Of a stretch of 64,000 nt of DNA, positions 49,677 to 59,471 are shown piece after piece. The first letter of the stretch is position 1; each line of letters begins with the position of its first letter. Origin of the DNA: CALLVY01 sp937899855 (lineage in GTDB: Bacteria; Bacteroidota; Bacteroidia; Chitinophagales; Saprospiraceae). The position numbers and the translations under genes were made by a program. Under the pieces are notes generated by a model that made no database searches, was not told where the DNA came from, and saw only the letters and a list, made by a program, of their open reading frames with translations. The stretch spans positions 1-64,000 of the forward strand of contig JBCBQC010000013.1 in assembly GCA_039820405.1 (NCBI GenBank), written 5' to 3'.

Positions 49677-52034
49677 CTAAAAAGCTTTACGCCAGCTTAG
49701 GTTGGGAATAAGTCCCAGCTGTAGTTGATCGACCACCTCCTGGCGAAAGGTATCGTAGTAGCGGAAGGCCAGGTTTTCCTGTCCCGTTGCGTTTTGCAAA
49801 TCCAGGGCCCAGGTCGAACTACTACCCGCTTTGTCCTTGCGAAAGTACAGCCGAAAATCCACTTTGAAGACGTCCGGTAGCTTTTCCGAAAAGGCCCGAC
49901 TCTGGTCGAATACCGTTCGCCCGAGTTGCCGAGAGGCCTCCAAGTCGATGGGCGTTTCCCAAAAGCCCCCGCGGTAGCTGAGCCGCAGATTGACCCCCAG
50001 GGTCCGTTGGCGGCCCTTTTTTTGCTTCACGAATTCTTTTCCCCCCGTTAGGTTGATGAGGTAATTGCCGTTGAAGCGCGTGTTGAGCCATTGCCCGTTC
50101 GCCCGGTACTCCGACTCGTACAGACTGGCATTGAGGAGGTAGTAATAGTTGCGACTGATAAAATGCTGCCAGGTGATTTCCAGACCGTAATTGCGGCCGG
50201 TGCCCGTATTGCTAAAATCTCCCCGGGGCGTGATAAAGGCCTCGATTAGGTTGATGGCGGAGTACACCGCATCGCCCTCCACGATTTCGGGGACATCAAA
50301 GAGCTGCTGGTAGTACAGCTCCGTCTTGAGGCGCGTATCCGACCCCGCCAACCACTGATGCGCCAGCACCAGGTGGTGGGCCTTGCTCAACTCCAGGTCC
50401 CGGTTGGCCGGGCGGCTTTCGAGAAAGTAGAGCTGGGGCAGTTGTAATTTACTGTGGAGGCCGTAGGCCAGCGTCCACTCCTGGCGCGCCTTCTTCCAAC
50501 TCAGGGCCAGGCGGGGCTCCAGGGCATTGCTGCCGTTGAAGGTGTACTGGGTAAAATGTAGGCCAGCATTTAGCTCCAAGTTGGTAGCCGACCAAAAGAG
50601 GCGAGTGCTGGCGTAGGGTTGCCACAGCCATCCCATACTCGATCCGTTGAGCCGGGCGGAGTTTGGATTATCGGAAAAAACGGTGGGAGCTTGCTGAGTC
50701 AGGCGCAATCCGACCTGCCAGCGCCACCAGGGGGCGGGCCGGCTGTTCCAGACCGTATGCAGGGCGAGTTTGCGCTGGCGGAGGGTATCGTTTTCCAAGA
50801 GGCGGCCCTCAAAATCGGGCGTGTAAAAAATGCCGGTGCGCGTCGACTCCTGAGCCGAGTAAGCCAGGGTGCTGCGCCAAATGCCGGTGTTGCCCAGGGC
50901 GAGGCGGTGGGTGGCACCGAGTAGCCCCATTCGGGATTCGTAGCGGATGTCGAACTGGTCTTTCTGAAATTCCCACAGCGCCGTATCGCGGGGCGCTTCA
51001 AACTGATTGCTGCTGAGGCCTCCCATCCCAAAAAACCGAAACCGTCCGGCCTTGGCCGTAGGGAGGTTGAGGTTAAAAGACAAGTCCTGAAAGTTGATGG
51101 TCTCGTCTCCCAAATCCACCCCCAAGGCGGAGAGGACCCCGAGGGTCGAATAGCGGTAGTTGACCAAAAAGGAAGCATCGGAGCCCTTGACTAAGGGGCC
51201 TTCCCCGGCCACGTCGATGCCGATGAGCCCCACCTGGCCGGTAAATTCGTATTGCTCACTGTTGCCCGAACGCAGCCGCATGTCCATCACTCCAGCCAGG
51301 CTGTTGCCGTAATTGGCTGGAAAAGCACCACTGAGAAAGGTAGAAGCACCCAGCAGCTGGGCACTCAAAATATTGACCCCACCGCCGTTGGCCGTCGGTC
51401 GGTCGTTGGCGGTACCCGCCGTCGTGAGGTGGTTGGGATTGACGATTTCCACGCCCTCCAGATGCCAAGCCATCAGCGCGGGCGAATTGCCACGGATGAC
51501 CATGTTGTTCGCCTGGTCATTGCTGCTCACGACCCCCGGATAACTCATCGCCAGCCGCGCGGGATCGTTGAAGGTGGCGGGAAAACGACGGGCTTCCTGG
51601 ACCGTGATGGTCTGCTGGCTCACCGGAGCCAGCGCGCTCGGCGAATAGCTCGGAGCGTAGAGCACGAGGGTCTCAAAAGTCGTCGCTTCGGGAGCCATTT
51701 GCACTTCCAGGACCAGTTCGCGCCCCGCTTCGATCAGCAGTTCGGGATAAGCAACGGTGGTATAGCCCACGTAGGAAATTTGGAGGGAACGGTGTCCGAC
51801 GGGAACACCGGCGATTCGGAACTGGCCCAGCGAGTCGGTTTGGGCCCCGAGGATTTGGTCCAGGTGCAGCAGGCGGACGTTGGCTCCGATGAGGGCCTCA
51901 CCATTGTCGGCATCGCGGACCTGACCACGGATGGTTTGGGTGGGGCTTTGGGCACTTACGGTGCCCATTCCCAGCGTAAGGAAGAGTACCAAAAGGGGGA
52001 GAAAACGGAAATAAAGACGGGTCGGCTGCTGCAT
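49677..52034 (-). CDS. TonB-dependent outer-membrane receptor
   Basis: 785 residues from the ATG at 52034, where the signal peptide begins (ending near VSAQ, residue 29). Residues about 34-115 form a carboxypeptidase-regulatory-like domain (IRGQVRDADNGEALIGANV), then the plug (VVSSNDQANNMVIRGNSPAL, about 130-280) and a beta-barrel to the end. No SusD partner is present, so glycan uptake of the SusCD type is unlikely; iron, peptide or other small ligands are possible. A TAATTTTG box lies at 52068-52075. Confidence 0.9.
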   Translation of the reverse strand: MQQPTRLYFRFLPLLVLFLTLGMGTVSAQSPTQTIRGQVRDADNGEALIGANVRLLHLDQILGAQTDSLGQFRIAGVPVGHRSLQISYVGYTTVAYPELLIEAGRELVLEVQMAPEATTFETLVLYAPSYSPSALAPVSQQTITVQEARRFPATFNDPARLAMSYPGVVSSNDQANNMVIRGNSPALMAWHLEGVEIVNPNHLTTAGTANDRPTANGGGVNILSAQLLGASTFLSGAFPANYGNSLAGVMDMRLRSGNSEQYEFTGQVGLIGIDVAGEGPLVKGSDASFLVNYRYSTLGVLSALGVDLGDETINFQDLSFNLNLPTAKAGRFRFFGMGGLSSNQFEAPRDTALWEFQKDQFDIRYESRMGLLGATHRLALGNTGIWRSTLAYSAQESTRTGIFYTPDFEGRLLENDTLRQRKLALHTVWNSRPAPWWRWQVGLRLTQQAPTVFSDNPNSARLNGSSMGWLWQPYASTRLFWSATNLELNAGLHFTQYTFNGSNALEPRLALSWKKARQEWTLAYGLHSKLQLPQLYFLESRPANRDLELSKAHHLVLAHQWLAGSDTRLKTELYYQQLFDVPEIVEGDAVYSAINLIEAFITPRGDFSNTGTGRNYGLEITWQHFISRNYYYLLNASLYESEYRANGQWLNTRFNGNYLINLTGGKEFVKQKKGRQRTLGVNLRLSYRGGFWETPIDLEASRQLGRTVFDQSRAFSEKLPDVFKVDFRLYFRKDKAGSSSTWALDLQNATGQENLAFRYYDTFRQEVVDQLQLGLIPNLSWRKAF

Positions 52035-52099
52035 AAACGGGTATTGTGGTAAGCACAAATCGAATACCAAAATTAACGAGTTCCGACCAATTGAACGAC

Positions 52100-53152
52100 T
52101 CAAAGTCCCATTATCCGTTTATTCAAATCCTCATCTGTCTTCCCACCAGCAAAATCGTCGAAAGCCCGTTCGGTAACCGTAATCAGGTGATCTTTGATGA
52201 ATTGTGACCCCTCCCGCGCGCCCTGCGCGCCATCCTTGATACAGCATTCCCACTCCAGCACCGCCCAGCCATCGTAATCGTACTGCGCCAGCTTGCTAAA
52301 GATGCCTTTAAAATCGACCTGACCATCGCCCAGCGAACGAAACCGCCCCGGCCGATCCATCCAGTCCTGATACCCCCCGTAAACCCCCGAACGACCGGAG
52401 GGGCGAAACTCCGCATCCTTGACGTGGAACATTTTGATGTAGGGGTGATAAAAGTCGATGTATTGCAGATAATCCAGTTGTTGCAGTACAAAATGACTGG
52501 GATCGTAAAGAATCTTGACCCGGGGGTGATGGCCCGTGGCGGCGAGAAAGCGCTCAAAGGTGACGCCATCGTGCAGGTCCTCTCCCGGATGAATTTCGTA
52601 GCAGAGGTCCACCCCGGCCTTGTCAAAAGCCTTGAGGATGGGCAGCCAACGCCGGGCCAATTCTTTGAAACCACTCGCCACCAAACCCTGGGGGCGCTGG
52701 GGCCAGGGATACATCGTGTGCCAGATCAGAGCCCCGGAAAAGGTGGCGTGCGCGCGTAGCCCCAAGTTTTGGCTGGCCCGAGCGGCCCACTTGAGTTGTT
52801 GGACGGCCCACTTGGTACGTGCGGCGGGATTGCCTTTTACCTCGTCGGGAGCGAAATGGTCAAACTGGAGGTCGTAAGCCGGATGTACCGCCACCAATTG
52901 ACCCTGCAGGTGGGTCGACAATTCGGTAATTTCCAGCCCGTAGCTCGCTACGCGCCCCAACAGCTCCTGGCAGTAGGTTTTGCTCCGGGCCGCCTTACCC
53001 AGGTCGATGAGGTGACTTTCCCAGGTGGGAATCTGGATGCCACGGTAGCCCAGCGAAGCTGCCCACTCACAGAGGTGGTCGAGGGTATCGAAGGGGGCTT
53101 CCGCATCGACAAACTGGGCGAGGAAGATGGCGGGACCTTGAATGTTTTTCAT
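52100..53152 (-). CDS. Sugar phosphate isomerase/epimerase family protein
   Basis: 350 residues from the ATG at 53152. An AP-endonuclease-2-like TIM barrel: GYRGIQIPTWE, HATFSGALIW, metal ligands in CYEIHPGEDLHD, LYDPSHFVLQ, MFHVKDAEF and VLEWECC. The family includes xylose-isomerase-like and 3-dehydro-sugar-processing enzymes. As last gene of a four-gene unit with an oxidoreductase and a permease, a role in oxidative sugar or polyol breakdown is likely. Confidence 0.88.
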   Translation of the reverse strand: MKNIQGPAIFLAQFVDAEAPFDTLDHLCEWAASLGYRGIQIPTWESHLIDLGKAARSKTYCQELLGRVASYGLEITELSTHLQGQLVAVHPAYDLQFDHFAPDEVKGNPAARTKWAVQQLKWAARASQNLGLRAHATFSGALIWHTMYPWPQRPQGLVASGFKELARRWLPILKAFDKAGVDLCYEIHPGEDLHDGVTFERFLAATGHHPRVKILYDPSHFVLQQLDYLQYIDFYHPYIKMFHVKDAEFRPSGRSGVYGGYQDWMDRPGRFRSLGDGQVDFKGIFSKLAQYDYDGWAVLEWECCIKDGAQGAREGSQFIKDHLITVTERAFDDFAGGKTDEDLNKRIMGL

Positions 53153-53171
53153 CGTTCGGTAGTTTTCACGG

Positions 53172-54326
53172 TTAAAATTTCGTCCATTTTTGCTTGCTCC
53201 GGCTCGACGCGACCACCTTTTCGATAAAACGCATCCCCCGGATGCCATCGTCGACGGTGGGAAAGTCGCGGTAGACCGCCTTGACCTTTTTTCCACTGAG
53301 TTGGGCGCGCAAGCAGTAGGCAAAGTTGCGGTAAATATTGGCGAAGGCTTCGAGGTAACCCTCGGGGTGACCGGCCGGAATCCGGGTGTGCGCCGCCGCT
53401 ACGGGGTACAGGCTGGGACCACCCGTCCGCAGCACTTCCAGGGGTTTGTCCAGCCAGCGGACGAGGAGGGTATTGGGTTCCATTTGGGCCCATTCCAGCC
53501 CTCCCTTTTCCCCGTAGATGCGGATGCGGAGGTTGTTCTCTTCTCCGGCAGAAATCTGGCTGGCGTAAAGGATGCCGCGGGCCCCATTATCGAATTGGAG
53601 GAGCACGCTGCCGTCGTCGTCGAGCGCTCGGCCCTTGACGAAGGTGTGCAGGTCGGCGCAAAGGCGGACGATCTGGAGGCCGGTGATGTACTCGGCGAGA
53701 TTTTCGGCGTGGGTGCCGATGTCGCCCATGGCGCCCGCGATCCCGGAGCGTTGGGGGTCGGTGCGCCAGGCAGCCTGTTTTTGTGCGGTGGCTTCCAGAC
53801 GGGTCGACAGCCAACCCTGGGGGTACTCCACCACGATCTTGCGGATGCGGCCGAGCCGTCCCTTGGCCACCATTTCCCGGGCTTGTTTGACCATCGGGTA
53901 GCCGGTGTAGTTGTGGGTGAGGGCAAAAAGCAAACCCGTTTTTTCCACGAGCCGCTTTAAGCTCCGCGCTTCTTTTAGGTTGAAGCAGAGGGGTTTGTCG
54001 CAGATCACCGCGAAGCCATTTTCCAGGGCCAGCTTGGCCGGGCCGTAGTGGGCGTGGTTGGGGGTTACGATGGCGACAAAGTCCATGCGCTCGCCCTCCG
54101 GCAACTGGCGTTCGGTTCGAATCATTTCGGCGTAGGTGCCGTAAACGCGGTGGTCGGCCAGACGCAAATCCCGCCCCGAAAGCTTCGACTTTTCCGCTTG
54201 GCTGCTAAAGGCACCACAGACCAATTCGATTTCACCATCCAAGGCGGCCGCCATCCGGTGTACCGCTCCGATAAAGGCACCCCGGCCACCGCCCACCATT
54301 CCCATCCGCAATTTTCGATTGTCCAT
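53172..54326 (-). CDS. Gfo/Idh/MocA-family oxidoreductase
   Basis: 384 residues. Rossmann motif MGMVGGGRGAFIGAVH at residues 8-23, the catalytic-lysine region CDKPLCFNL (near 110) and the C-terminal substrate domain with GDIGTHAENLAEYI. These enzymes oxidise or reduce sugar or inositol hydroxyls with NAD(P). It lies 19 bases before the isomerase gene and 21 after the permease gene. Confidence 0.92.
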   Translation of the reverse strand: MDNRKLRMGMVGGGRGAFIGAVHRMAAALDGEIELVCGAFSSQAEKSKLSGRDLRLADHRVYGTYAEMIRTERQLPEGERMDFVAIVTPNHAHYGPAKLALENGFAVICDKPLCFNLKEARSLKRLVEKTGLLFALTHNYTGYPMVKQAREMVAKGRLGRIRKIVVEYPQGWLSTRLEATAQKQAAWRTDPQRSGIAGAMGDIGTHAENLAEYITGLQIVRLCADLHTFVKGRALDDDGSVLLQFDNGARGILYASQISAGEENNLRIRIYGEKGGLEWAQMEPNTLLVRWLDKPLEVLRTGGPSLYPVAAAHTRIPAGHPEGYLEAFANIYRNFAYCLRAQLSGKKVKAVYRDFPTVDDGIRGMRFIEKVVASSRSKQKWTKF

Positions 54327-54347
54327 TCGTTCGTTATTTTTAGGAGA

Positions 54348-55580
54348 TCAAACCAATTCCGCCACCTCTTCCCGAGGTGCTTTCGCGGCGAGGCGGTGGC
54401 GGAAAAAATACAGGGCACCAAAGGCAAAGATGAGGACGAAGGGAAAAATCGCCAGGTTGTCCAAGGTGGCTTGTCCCGCCGCGAGCTTGGCGGCGTCCTC
54501 ACTCAGTCCACTGGCCAATGCTTGGGCCTCCTCTTGGTCTAGCCAGCCCCCAATCACGGGTTGCCACAGGCCCGCTCCGAGCATCCCCGCGCCCCCGATC
54601 AACCCCATTCCCAGGGCCCCGGTTTGGGGCAGGTACTCGCTGGTAAAGCCCAGCATGGTGGGCCAAAAGTACATGACGCCAACGGCAAAGAGCACCGCCG
54701 CTACGTACACCAGGGGCCCCGTCGCAATGCTCATCAGCCCAATGCCCAGGGTGGAGATGACCGCGGACGCCAGGAGCACCCCAATCGGATTGAGCCGGTG
54801 GATGACCGGCCCCGCAAAGTAGCGGCCGACCGCCATCAGACCGGTGACCAGGGCCAGGATCAGCATGGGCTGGGCACCTGCCTTGCTCAGGATTTTCTCG
54901 ACCCATTGCACCGTTCCCAATTCGGTGGTAGCGGTGAGGGTCATACAGAGGGCCATAAACAGAAAAAGCGGATGGAGTACCGAACGAGCGTTGACCACCG
55001 TGGAGGACTCGATGTTTTCTGGCTTGGGGAAAGTTTGGCCAAAAATTAGCCAGCCGTAGAGCAAGGTCGGTGCGATCATGATGGCGATTTGGGCCTGCCA
55101 GCCCAAACCCATTCCCGTCATCCCCTGCGATACCAAACTGCCGATTACCATCCCCCCCGGAAACCAGACGTGGAATTTGTTGAGCATCGTCGTTTGGCGG
55201 TCGGGATACATATCGGCGATGAGGGGATTGCAGGCCGCCTCTACCGAGCCGTTGGCAAAGCCAATAAAGAAGGTCGAAATCAGCAAGCCCCAGAAGCCTC
55301 CGGCCTGGATGGTGAGAACGAGGCCCAGCAGGTGGGCGCCAAAGGCCACCCACATTAACTTGCGGGGCCCGACCGAATTGTAGAGCAAGCCCCCCACTAC
55401 GGTGGCGATGGGAAAGCCCCAAAAGGCCATGGTACTGATCCAGCCGAGTTGGGTGCCGCTGAGTTGAAAATCTTGGCCCAGCTGGGACAGGATGCCGGCC
55501 CGAATGGCGAAGGTCATCGAGGTGACGACCAGCGCAACGCAGCTGGCGAGAAAAAGACGTTGGTGTGGTGAGGTAGACAT
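54348..55580 (-). CDS. MFS permease, sugar/nucleoside type
   Basis: 410 residues from the ATG at 55580, with 12 predicted membrane helices. Start region LFLASCVALVVTSMTFAIRAG and the loop ACNPLIADMYPDRQTTMLN resemble the FucP/nucleoside-permease branch of the MFS. It should import the sugar or sugar acid used by the neighbouring enzymes. Gap of 54 bases to the gene upstream. Confidence 0.88.
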   Translation of the reverse strand: MSTSPHQRLFLASCVALVVTSMTFAIRAGILSQLGQDFQLSGTQLGWISTMAFWGFPIATVVGGLLYNSVGPRKLMWVAFGAHLLGLVLTIQAGGFWGLLISTFFIGFANGSVEAACNPLIADMYPDRQTTMLNKFHVWFPGGMVIGSLVSQGMTGMGLGWQAQIAIMIAPTLLYGWLIFGQTFPKPENIESSTVVNARSVLHPLFLFMALCMTLTATTELGTVQWVEKILSKAGAQPMLILALVTGLMAVGRYFAGPVIHRLNPIGVLLASAVISTLGIGLMSIATGPLVYVAAVLFAVGVMYFWPTMLGFTSEYLPQTGALGMGLIGGAGMLGAGLWQPVIGGWLDQEEAQALASGLSEDAAKLAAGQATLDNLAIFPFVLIFAFGALYFFRHRLAAKAPREEVAELV

Positions 55581-55634
55581 GTTTTGTTCGTTTGTAGTCG
55601 TTCGCTGGCCGGTGATCATCGGTGGCCCTTTGGT

Positions 55635-58600
55635 TTATTTTTTAGCTAAGGTTCGGATCTTGATGTTGCGATACCAAACCGGATCTCCGTGATCCTGCAG
55701 GGCGAGGTGTCCCTTGGTGTAGCTTCCAAAGCCGGGCATTTCCGCAAATTTACTATCGCGAATCCGGGCTTTCCAACTTTCGTCACCAAGCGTATACGTG
55801 ACGACCTTGCGGCCGTTCAGCCAGTGCTCGGCGCGCCCGTTGTCGACCACTAAGCGAACCTTGTTCCAGGAGCCCGCGGGCAACACGGAAAGGTATTCGC
55901 ATTCGATCATGTCGTACAAGTCGCCGGCGCGGTGGGTCGCGTATTTGCCGTCGGGGTGGCAGGAGTTGTCGAGTACCTGCATCTCCGGACCGGTCTGCCA
56001 GACGTAGCCGTAATCTTCGGATTCGTGGACGTGGTAAATGATGCCACTATTGCCACAGTTGCCGATGCGCCATTCGAGGGAAAGCTCAAAATTTTCGTAC
56101 TCTTCTTCCGTGATGATGTCGCCCCCGTCGGCGGCCTGCCAGCCCCCATCGTCCCGGGGCTGGGCATCGAGCATCAGCGCGCCATCGTCGATGATCCAGC
56201 TCTTACCGATGGTCGACTTTCCGTAGTTGCGCCAACCGGCGGTGCTTTTTCCATCGAACAAAAGCTTCCAACCCGCCGCCGCTTCCGCCGCACTGAGGGT
56301 ATTGAGTGCCGGAGGTGCCGGCGCCTCCCGCCGAAAGCCGGGGCGATCCGCCGGAATGTTATTGAGGGTATACCAAGCCTCGGTCGACCAGAGCTCGTGA
56401 CCCAGGTCGCTGACGGGGCTGTTTTGGAGTTGGACGTAGACGATGTGCTTTTCCCGGAGGCCATCCAGGGCCAGGAACACCCGTTTCCGGTCTTCCGAAA
56501 CGCTGACGGAGCGGGCGGGGAGAATGGTTTCGTCCAATTTGGGACCACCGTATTCCTTGGTGGGTTGGTAGTACCACTGCTTGACCAAATAGTCGGCGGC
56601 GGACCAGCCTTCGCCGGGGCGGAGGGGTTCGGTAAATTCGATTTCGATCCCATCGCTTTTGGCGCGAACGGCCAACATCTCGAAAGTCGATTCCCCATTA
56701 AACTGCAAACGCTGGAGGCCGTACCAAAGCTTACCGGTATGGCCCCAGTTGCCCGAAGACCCGATGCCCCCGGTGTAGAGCGCGCCGTCCGGTCCCCAAC
56801 AAATTCGGTTGACCCCCGCCTCCAAACCCTGGATAAAGCGGAAAACGGCCCCCTGGTACTGCCCCTTGACCTTTTCGACAAAGACGCGCTTGACCCCACC
56901 GTGGGTGACTTCCCCGTGGATCATCTGCCCGCGGTAGGGACCATCGTTGATCGCTAGGGGCGTGCTGGGCGAATTGCCAATCTCATCCTGTGGCAACCAG
57001 ACCACGGGCCGGGTTTCTTCGAGGCTAGCCGTACCCACCGGATCGACCGAGTGCGACCCGTACCAGGCGCCGCGCTGGACGTGGACAATCTTACTGGCCG
57101 GCAGCCAATCGCCCTGGTTGTCGGCGACGAAGAGTTCGTCGTCCACTCCGATGCCAATGCCGTTGGGGGTGCGCAAGCCGTGCGCCAAAAATTCGTGACT
57201 GCCGTCGGTACGGGAGATTTTCACCACCTTCCCCCGATCCGGAATTTGGGGCGACGTACTGGCGCCACCGGGCTCAATGGCCGTAGCGAGCGTGGCGTAG
57301 AAATAACCATTCTGGTAGGCCAGCCCGAAGGCAAATTCGTGAAAATTAGCCGATACGCGCCAGGCATTACACACCGTTTGGTATTCGTCGATGATCTCGT
57401 CACCATCGTGGTCGATCAACTTGGTGAGCTCTTGTTTTTGGAGGACGTAGATTTCGTCATCCACCACTTTGAGGCCCAATGGCTCGGCACAACCCTTGGC
57501 GATGGTCTTTACCGTGATCTGAGCGGGATTACCGCCTTGTACCCCATCCACGATAAAGACGGAGCCCGCTGCATCCCAAGTGCTCACCACCATCCGACCA
57601 TCGGATAGAAAGTCTATGCCTCCTACCTTGGGGGTAAAAATATCGGGCCGGGCTTGGGAGAGGTCGTAGCTGGGGTGCACCTTTTCCAAGGGATAGCCAT
57701 CGCCCGGAATGCGGCGATTGGAGGCCATGGCCAGGGGCTGCCCCGTACTGGTTTTTTGATCGCGGTGGTGGACGATCACGGTGGAAGGCACGTGGCTAAA
57801 ACTGGTCTCACCGGGCGCCTTCCATTCGAGGAAAAGGCTTTTGCCCCCACCCCCCTGGAAAAAGTCGATCCGAAAAGGATGGTAACCCGCAGCTAGGGCC
57901 ACTTCTCCGTATTTGGCCGTCGTGCCGTGAAAACCATCGTGGTTGATGATCACCTGGTCATCGATCGTAAGTCGGGAGCCATCGTCGCTGGCGAGGGCAA
58001 ACTCGTAGAGGCGATCTTGCGGAATTTTGAGGTAGCCCGTGATGACGAAGGCAAAGTTGGCTTCTAGACCGACAAAATCACCACCTTCCGCCGCGATGGT
58101 GGGCAGCACCCCAGTAAACTGAGCTTCCTGCCGGGTATCGATCTGGCGAACCGAGGAAATCGACTGAGGATAAACGTAGACCCGAGTGACGCCACCGGGA
58201 AAGAGTAGGTTTTCGTCGAGGCCTTCCGTGGCGGCCCGGAGGTCAAGGCTGGCGACGTCCCGATTTTTTTGTTGCGGATCATTGGCCAGGGTTTCCTCCT
58301 CTTCGGCATCGAGTTCCATGATGTACTCCACCATGGCTTGGATGTCCGCCTCGTCCAAATCCGGGTGCGCATTCATCACCTGCTCGCCCCAGACGCCGCT
58401 GCCCCCCACTTTGATCTTCTGGACCAGCATTTCTACATTGGTCGCCGTGTTTCGGTATTTCTTGGCCACTTCTACGTAAGCCGGGCCGATGGTTTTGCGG
58501 TAGGTATTGTGGCAAGTTTTACAGTCGTTGCGCGCAATGAGTTGGTAGCCCTCGGGGCGGTTCTCCGTAACTCCCGCTGCCAGTTGGTAGGGACTCTCGA

Positions 58601-59342
58601 TCAGGGGATATTTGGTAAACCAACAGGTCAAGAAGGTGGTGGTGTCCGCCAGTAGCCACAGTTCTGCCTCGATGTCAACGCCCCGAACTTTGCCCAGGGT
58701 CCGTTCGGTCGTGCTTTTGAGGTCCAGTTGGCCATTGGTTTCGACCCGTTCGGCGCTGGCTACCGAGCTGAGGTTGGTACGCAGGCCCAGGCTTTGCCCC
58801 GGGCGCAGCCCCACCACCGTAAAGGTGCGCTCCAGACCACTCTGTCCAATTTCCGATTCGACGTATTCCGGCCATTCGCTGACCTGCAGGACCTGGCCAT
58901 CCCCCAAATCCAGTTCGTAGCGCAGGGCGACGGCGCCCTTTTCAAAGACGTGGCCCCGGTAGCGCGCCTTGAGGGCGCGTTCCTGCCCCCCTTCGCGGAG
59001 CAGCCAGGGATCGGCGTGGCGATTGATAAAGTAGGCATCGCCAATGCTGGTGGGTTGGGGACCGTGGGCCGTGGTGTATACGGCGCCATCGAAATTGACG
59101 TGGCCGCGCCAGGCCTTGTAAAAAGTACCCCGTTCGGCGCTGTAGGCTACCCACAAACGGTCGTGGAGGGCCATGGTGACCATCCGGGCCTGAGAATCGA
59201 GCACCGAGCGAAAGACCCAAGGATCGTGGGGACGATCGGAGTCCCAGGGGCTGAAGGTGGTGGTGGGGGCCGGCTCTTCCCCACAATTGTGTAGGGTCAA
59301 CAGTAGGAGTAGGGGCAGGAAAAGGAGTAGGATCTTTCGCAT
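55635..59342 (-). CDS. Multi-domain lipoprotein: cytochrome c, PA14, sugar-dehydrogenase-like propeller and DUF1080
   Basis: 1235 residues. Lipobox LTLHNC at about residues 15-20. In order: an N-terminal beta-rich domain (about 25-265), a c-type heme site CKTCHN near 275 with axial-Met-type region (cytochrome c-like), a PA14-like domain (about 390-510), a six-bladed PQQ-sugar-dehydrogenase-like propeller (about 540-900; TPNGIGIGVDDELFVADN), and a C-terminal DUF1080/3-keto-disaccharide hydrolase-like lectin fold (about 1030-1235; KLLFDGKSTAGWRNYGKST). It looks like a periplasmic enzyme acting on a glycoside, passing electrons through heme. First gene of the sugar operon. Confidence 0.88.
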   Translation of the reverse strand: MRKILLLFLPLLLLLTLHNCGEEPAPTTTFSPWDSDRPHDPWVFRSVLDSQARMVTMALHDRLWVAYSAERGTFYKAWRGHVNFDGAVYTTAHGPQPTSIGDAYFINRHADPWLLREGGQERALKARYRGHVFEKGAVALRYELDLGDGQVLQVSEWPEYVESEIGQSGLERTFTVVGLRPGQSLGLRTNLSSVASAERVETNGQLDLKSTTERTLGKVRGVDIEAELWLLADTTTFLTCWFTKYPLIESPYQLAAGVTENRPEGYQLIARNDCKTCHNTYRKTIGPAYVEVAKKYRNTATNVEMLVQKIKVGGSGVWGEQVMNAHPDLDEADIQAMVEYIMELDAEEEETLANDPQQKNRDVASLDLRAATEGLDENLLFPGGVTRVYVYPQSISSVRQIDTRQEAQFTGVLPTIAAEGGDFVGLEANFAFVITGYLKIPQDRLYEFALASDDGSRLTIDDQVIINHDGFHGTTAKYGEVALAAGYHPFRIDFFQGGGGKSLFLEWKAPGETSFSHVPSTVIVHHRDQKTSTGQPLAMASNRRIPGDGYPLEKVHPSYDLSQARPDIFTPKVGGIDFLSDGRMVVSTWDAAGSVFIVDGVQGGNPAQITVKTIAKGCAEPLGLKVVDDEIYVLQKQELTKLIDHDGDEIIDEYQTVCNAWRVSANFHEFAFGLAYQNGYFYATLATAIEPGGASTSPQIPDRGKVVKISRTDGSHEFLAHGLRTPNGIGIGVDDELFVADNQGDWLPASKIVHVQRGAWYGSHSVDPVGTASLEETRPVVWLPQDEIGNSPSTPLAINDGPYRGQMIHGEVTHGGVKRVFVEKVKGQYQGAVFRFIQGLEAGVNRICWGPDGALYTGGIGSSGNWGHTGKLWYGLQRLQFNGESTFEMLAVRAKSDGIEIEFTEPLRPGEGWSAADYLVKQWYYQPTKEYGGPKLDETILPARSVSVSEDRKRVFLALDGLREKHIVYVQLQNSPVSDLGHELWSTEAWYTLNNIPADRPGFRREAPAPPALNTLSAAEAAAGWKLLFDGKSTAGWRNYGKSTIGKSWIIDDGALMLDAQPRDDGGWQAADGGDIITEEEYENFELSLEWRIGNCGNSGIIYHVHESEDYGYVWQTGPEMQVLDNSCHPDGKYATHRAGDLYDMIECEYLSVLPAGSWNKVRLVVDNGRAEHWLNGRKVVTYTLGDESWKARIRDSKFAEMPGFGSYTKGHLALQDHGDPVWYRNIKIRTLAKK

Positions 59343-59471
59343 GGCAATAGGGCTTATTGATGGCTTTACACTAAGCTAACAAAAAAAAACATTTTGGACC
59401 AGCTTCGGGTAAACACAAAATAAAAGTTGGCCGATTGGCCCACTTGCCATGCGAAAATTCAGCTCGGTGGT

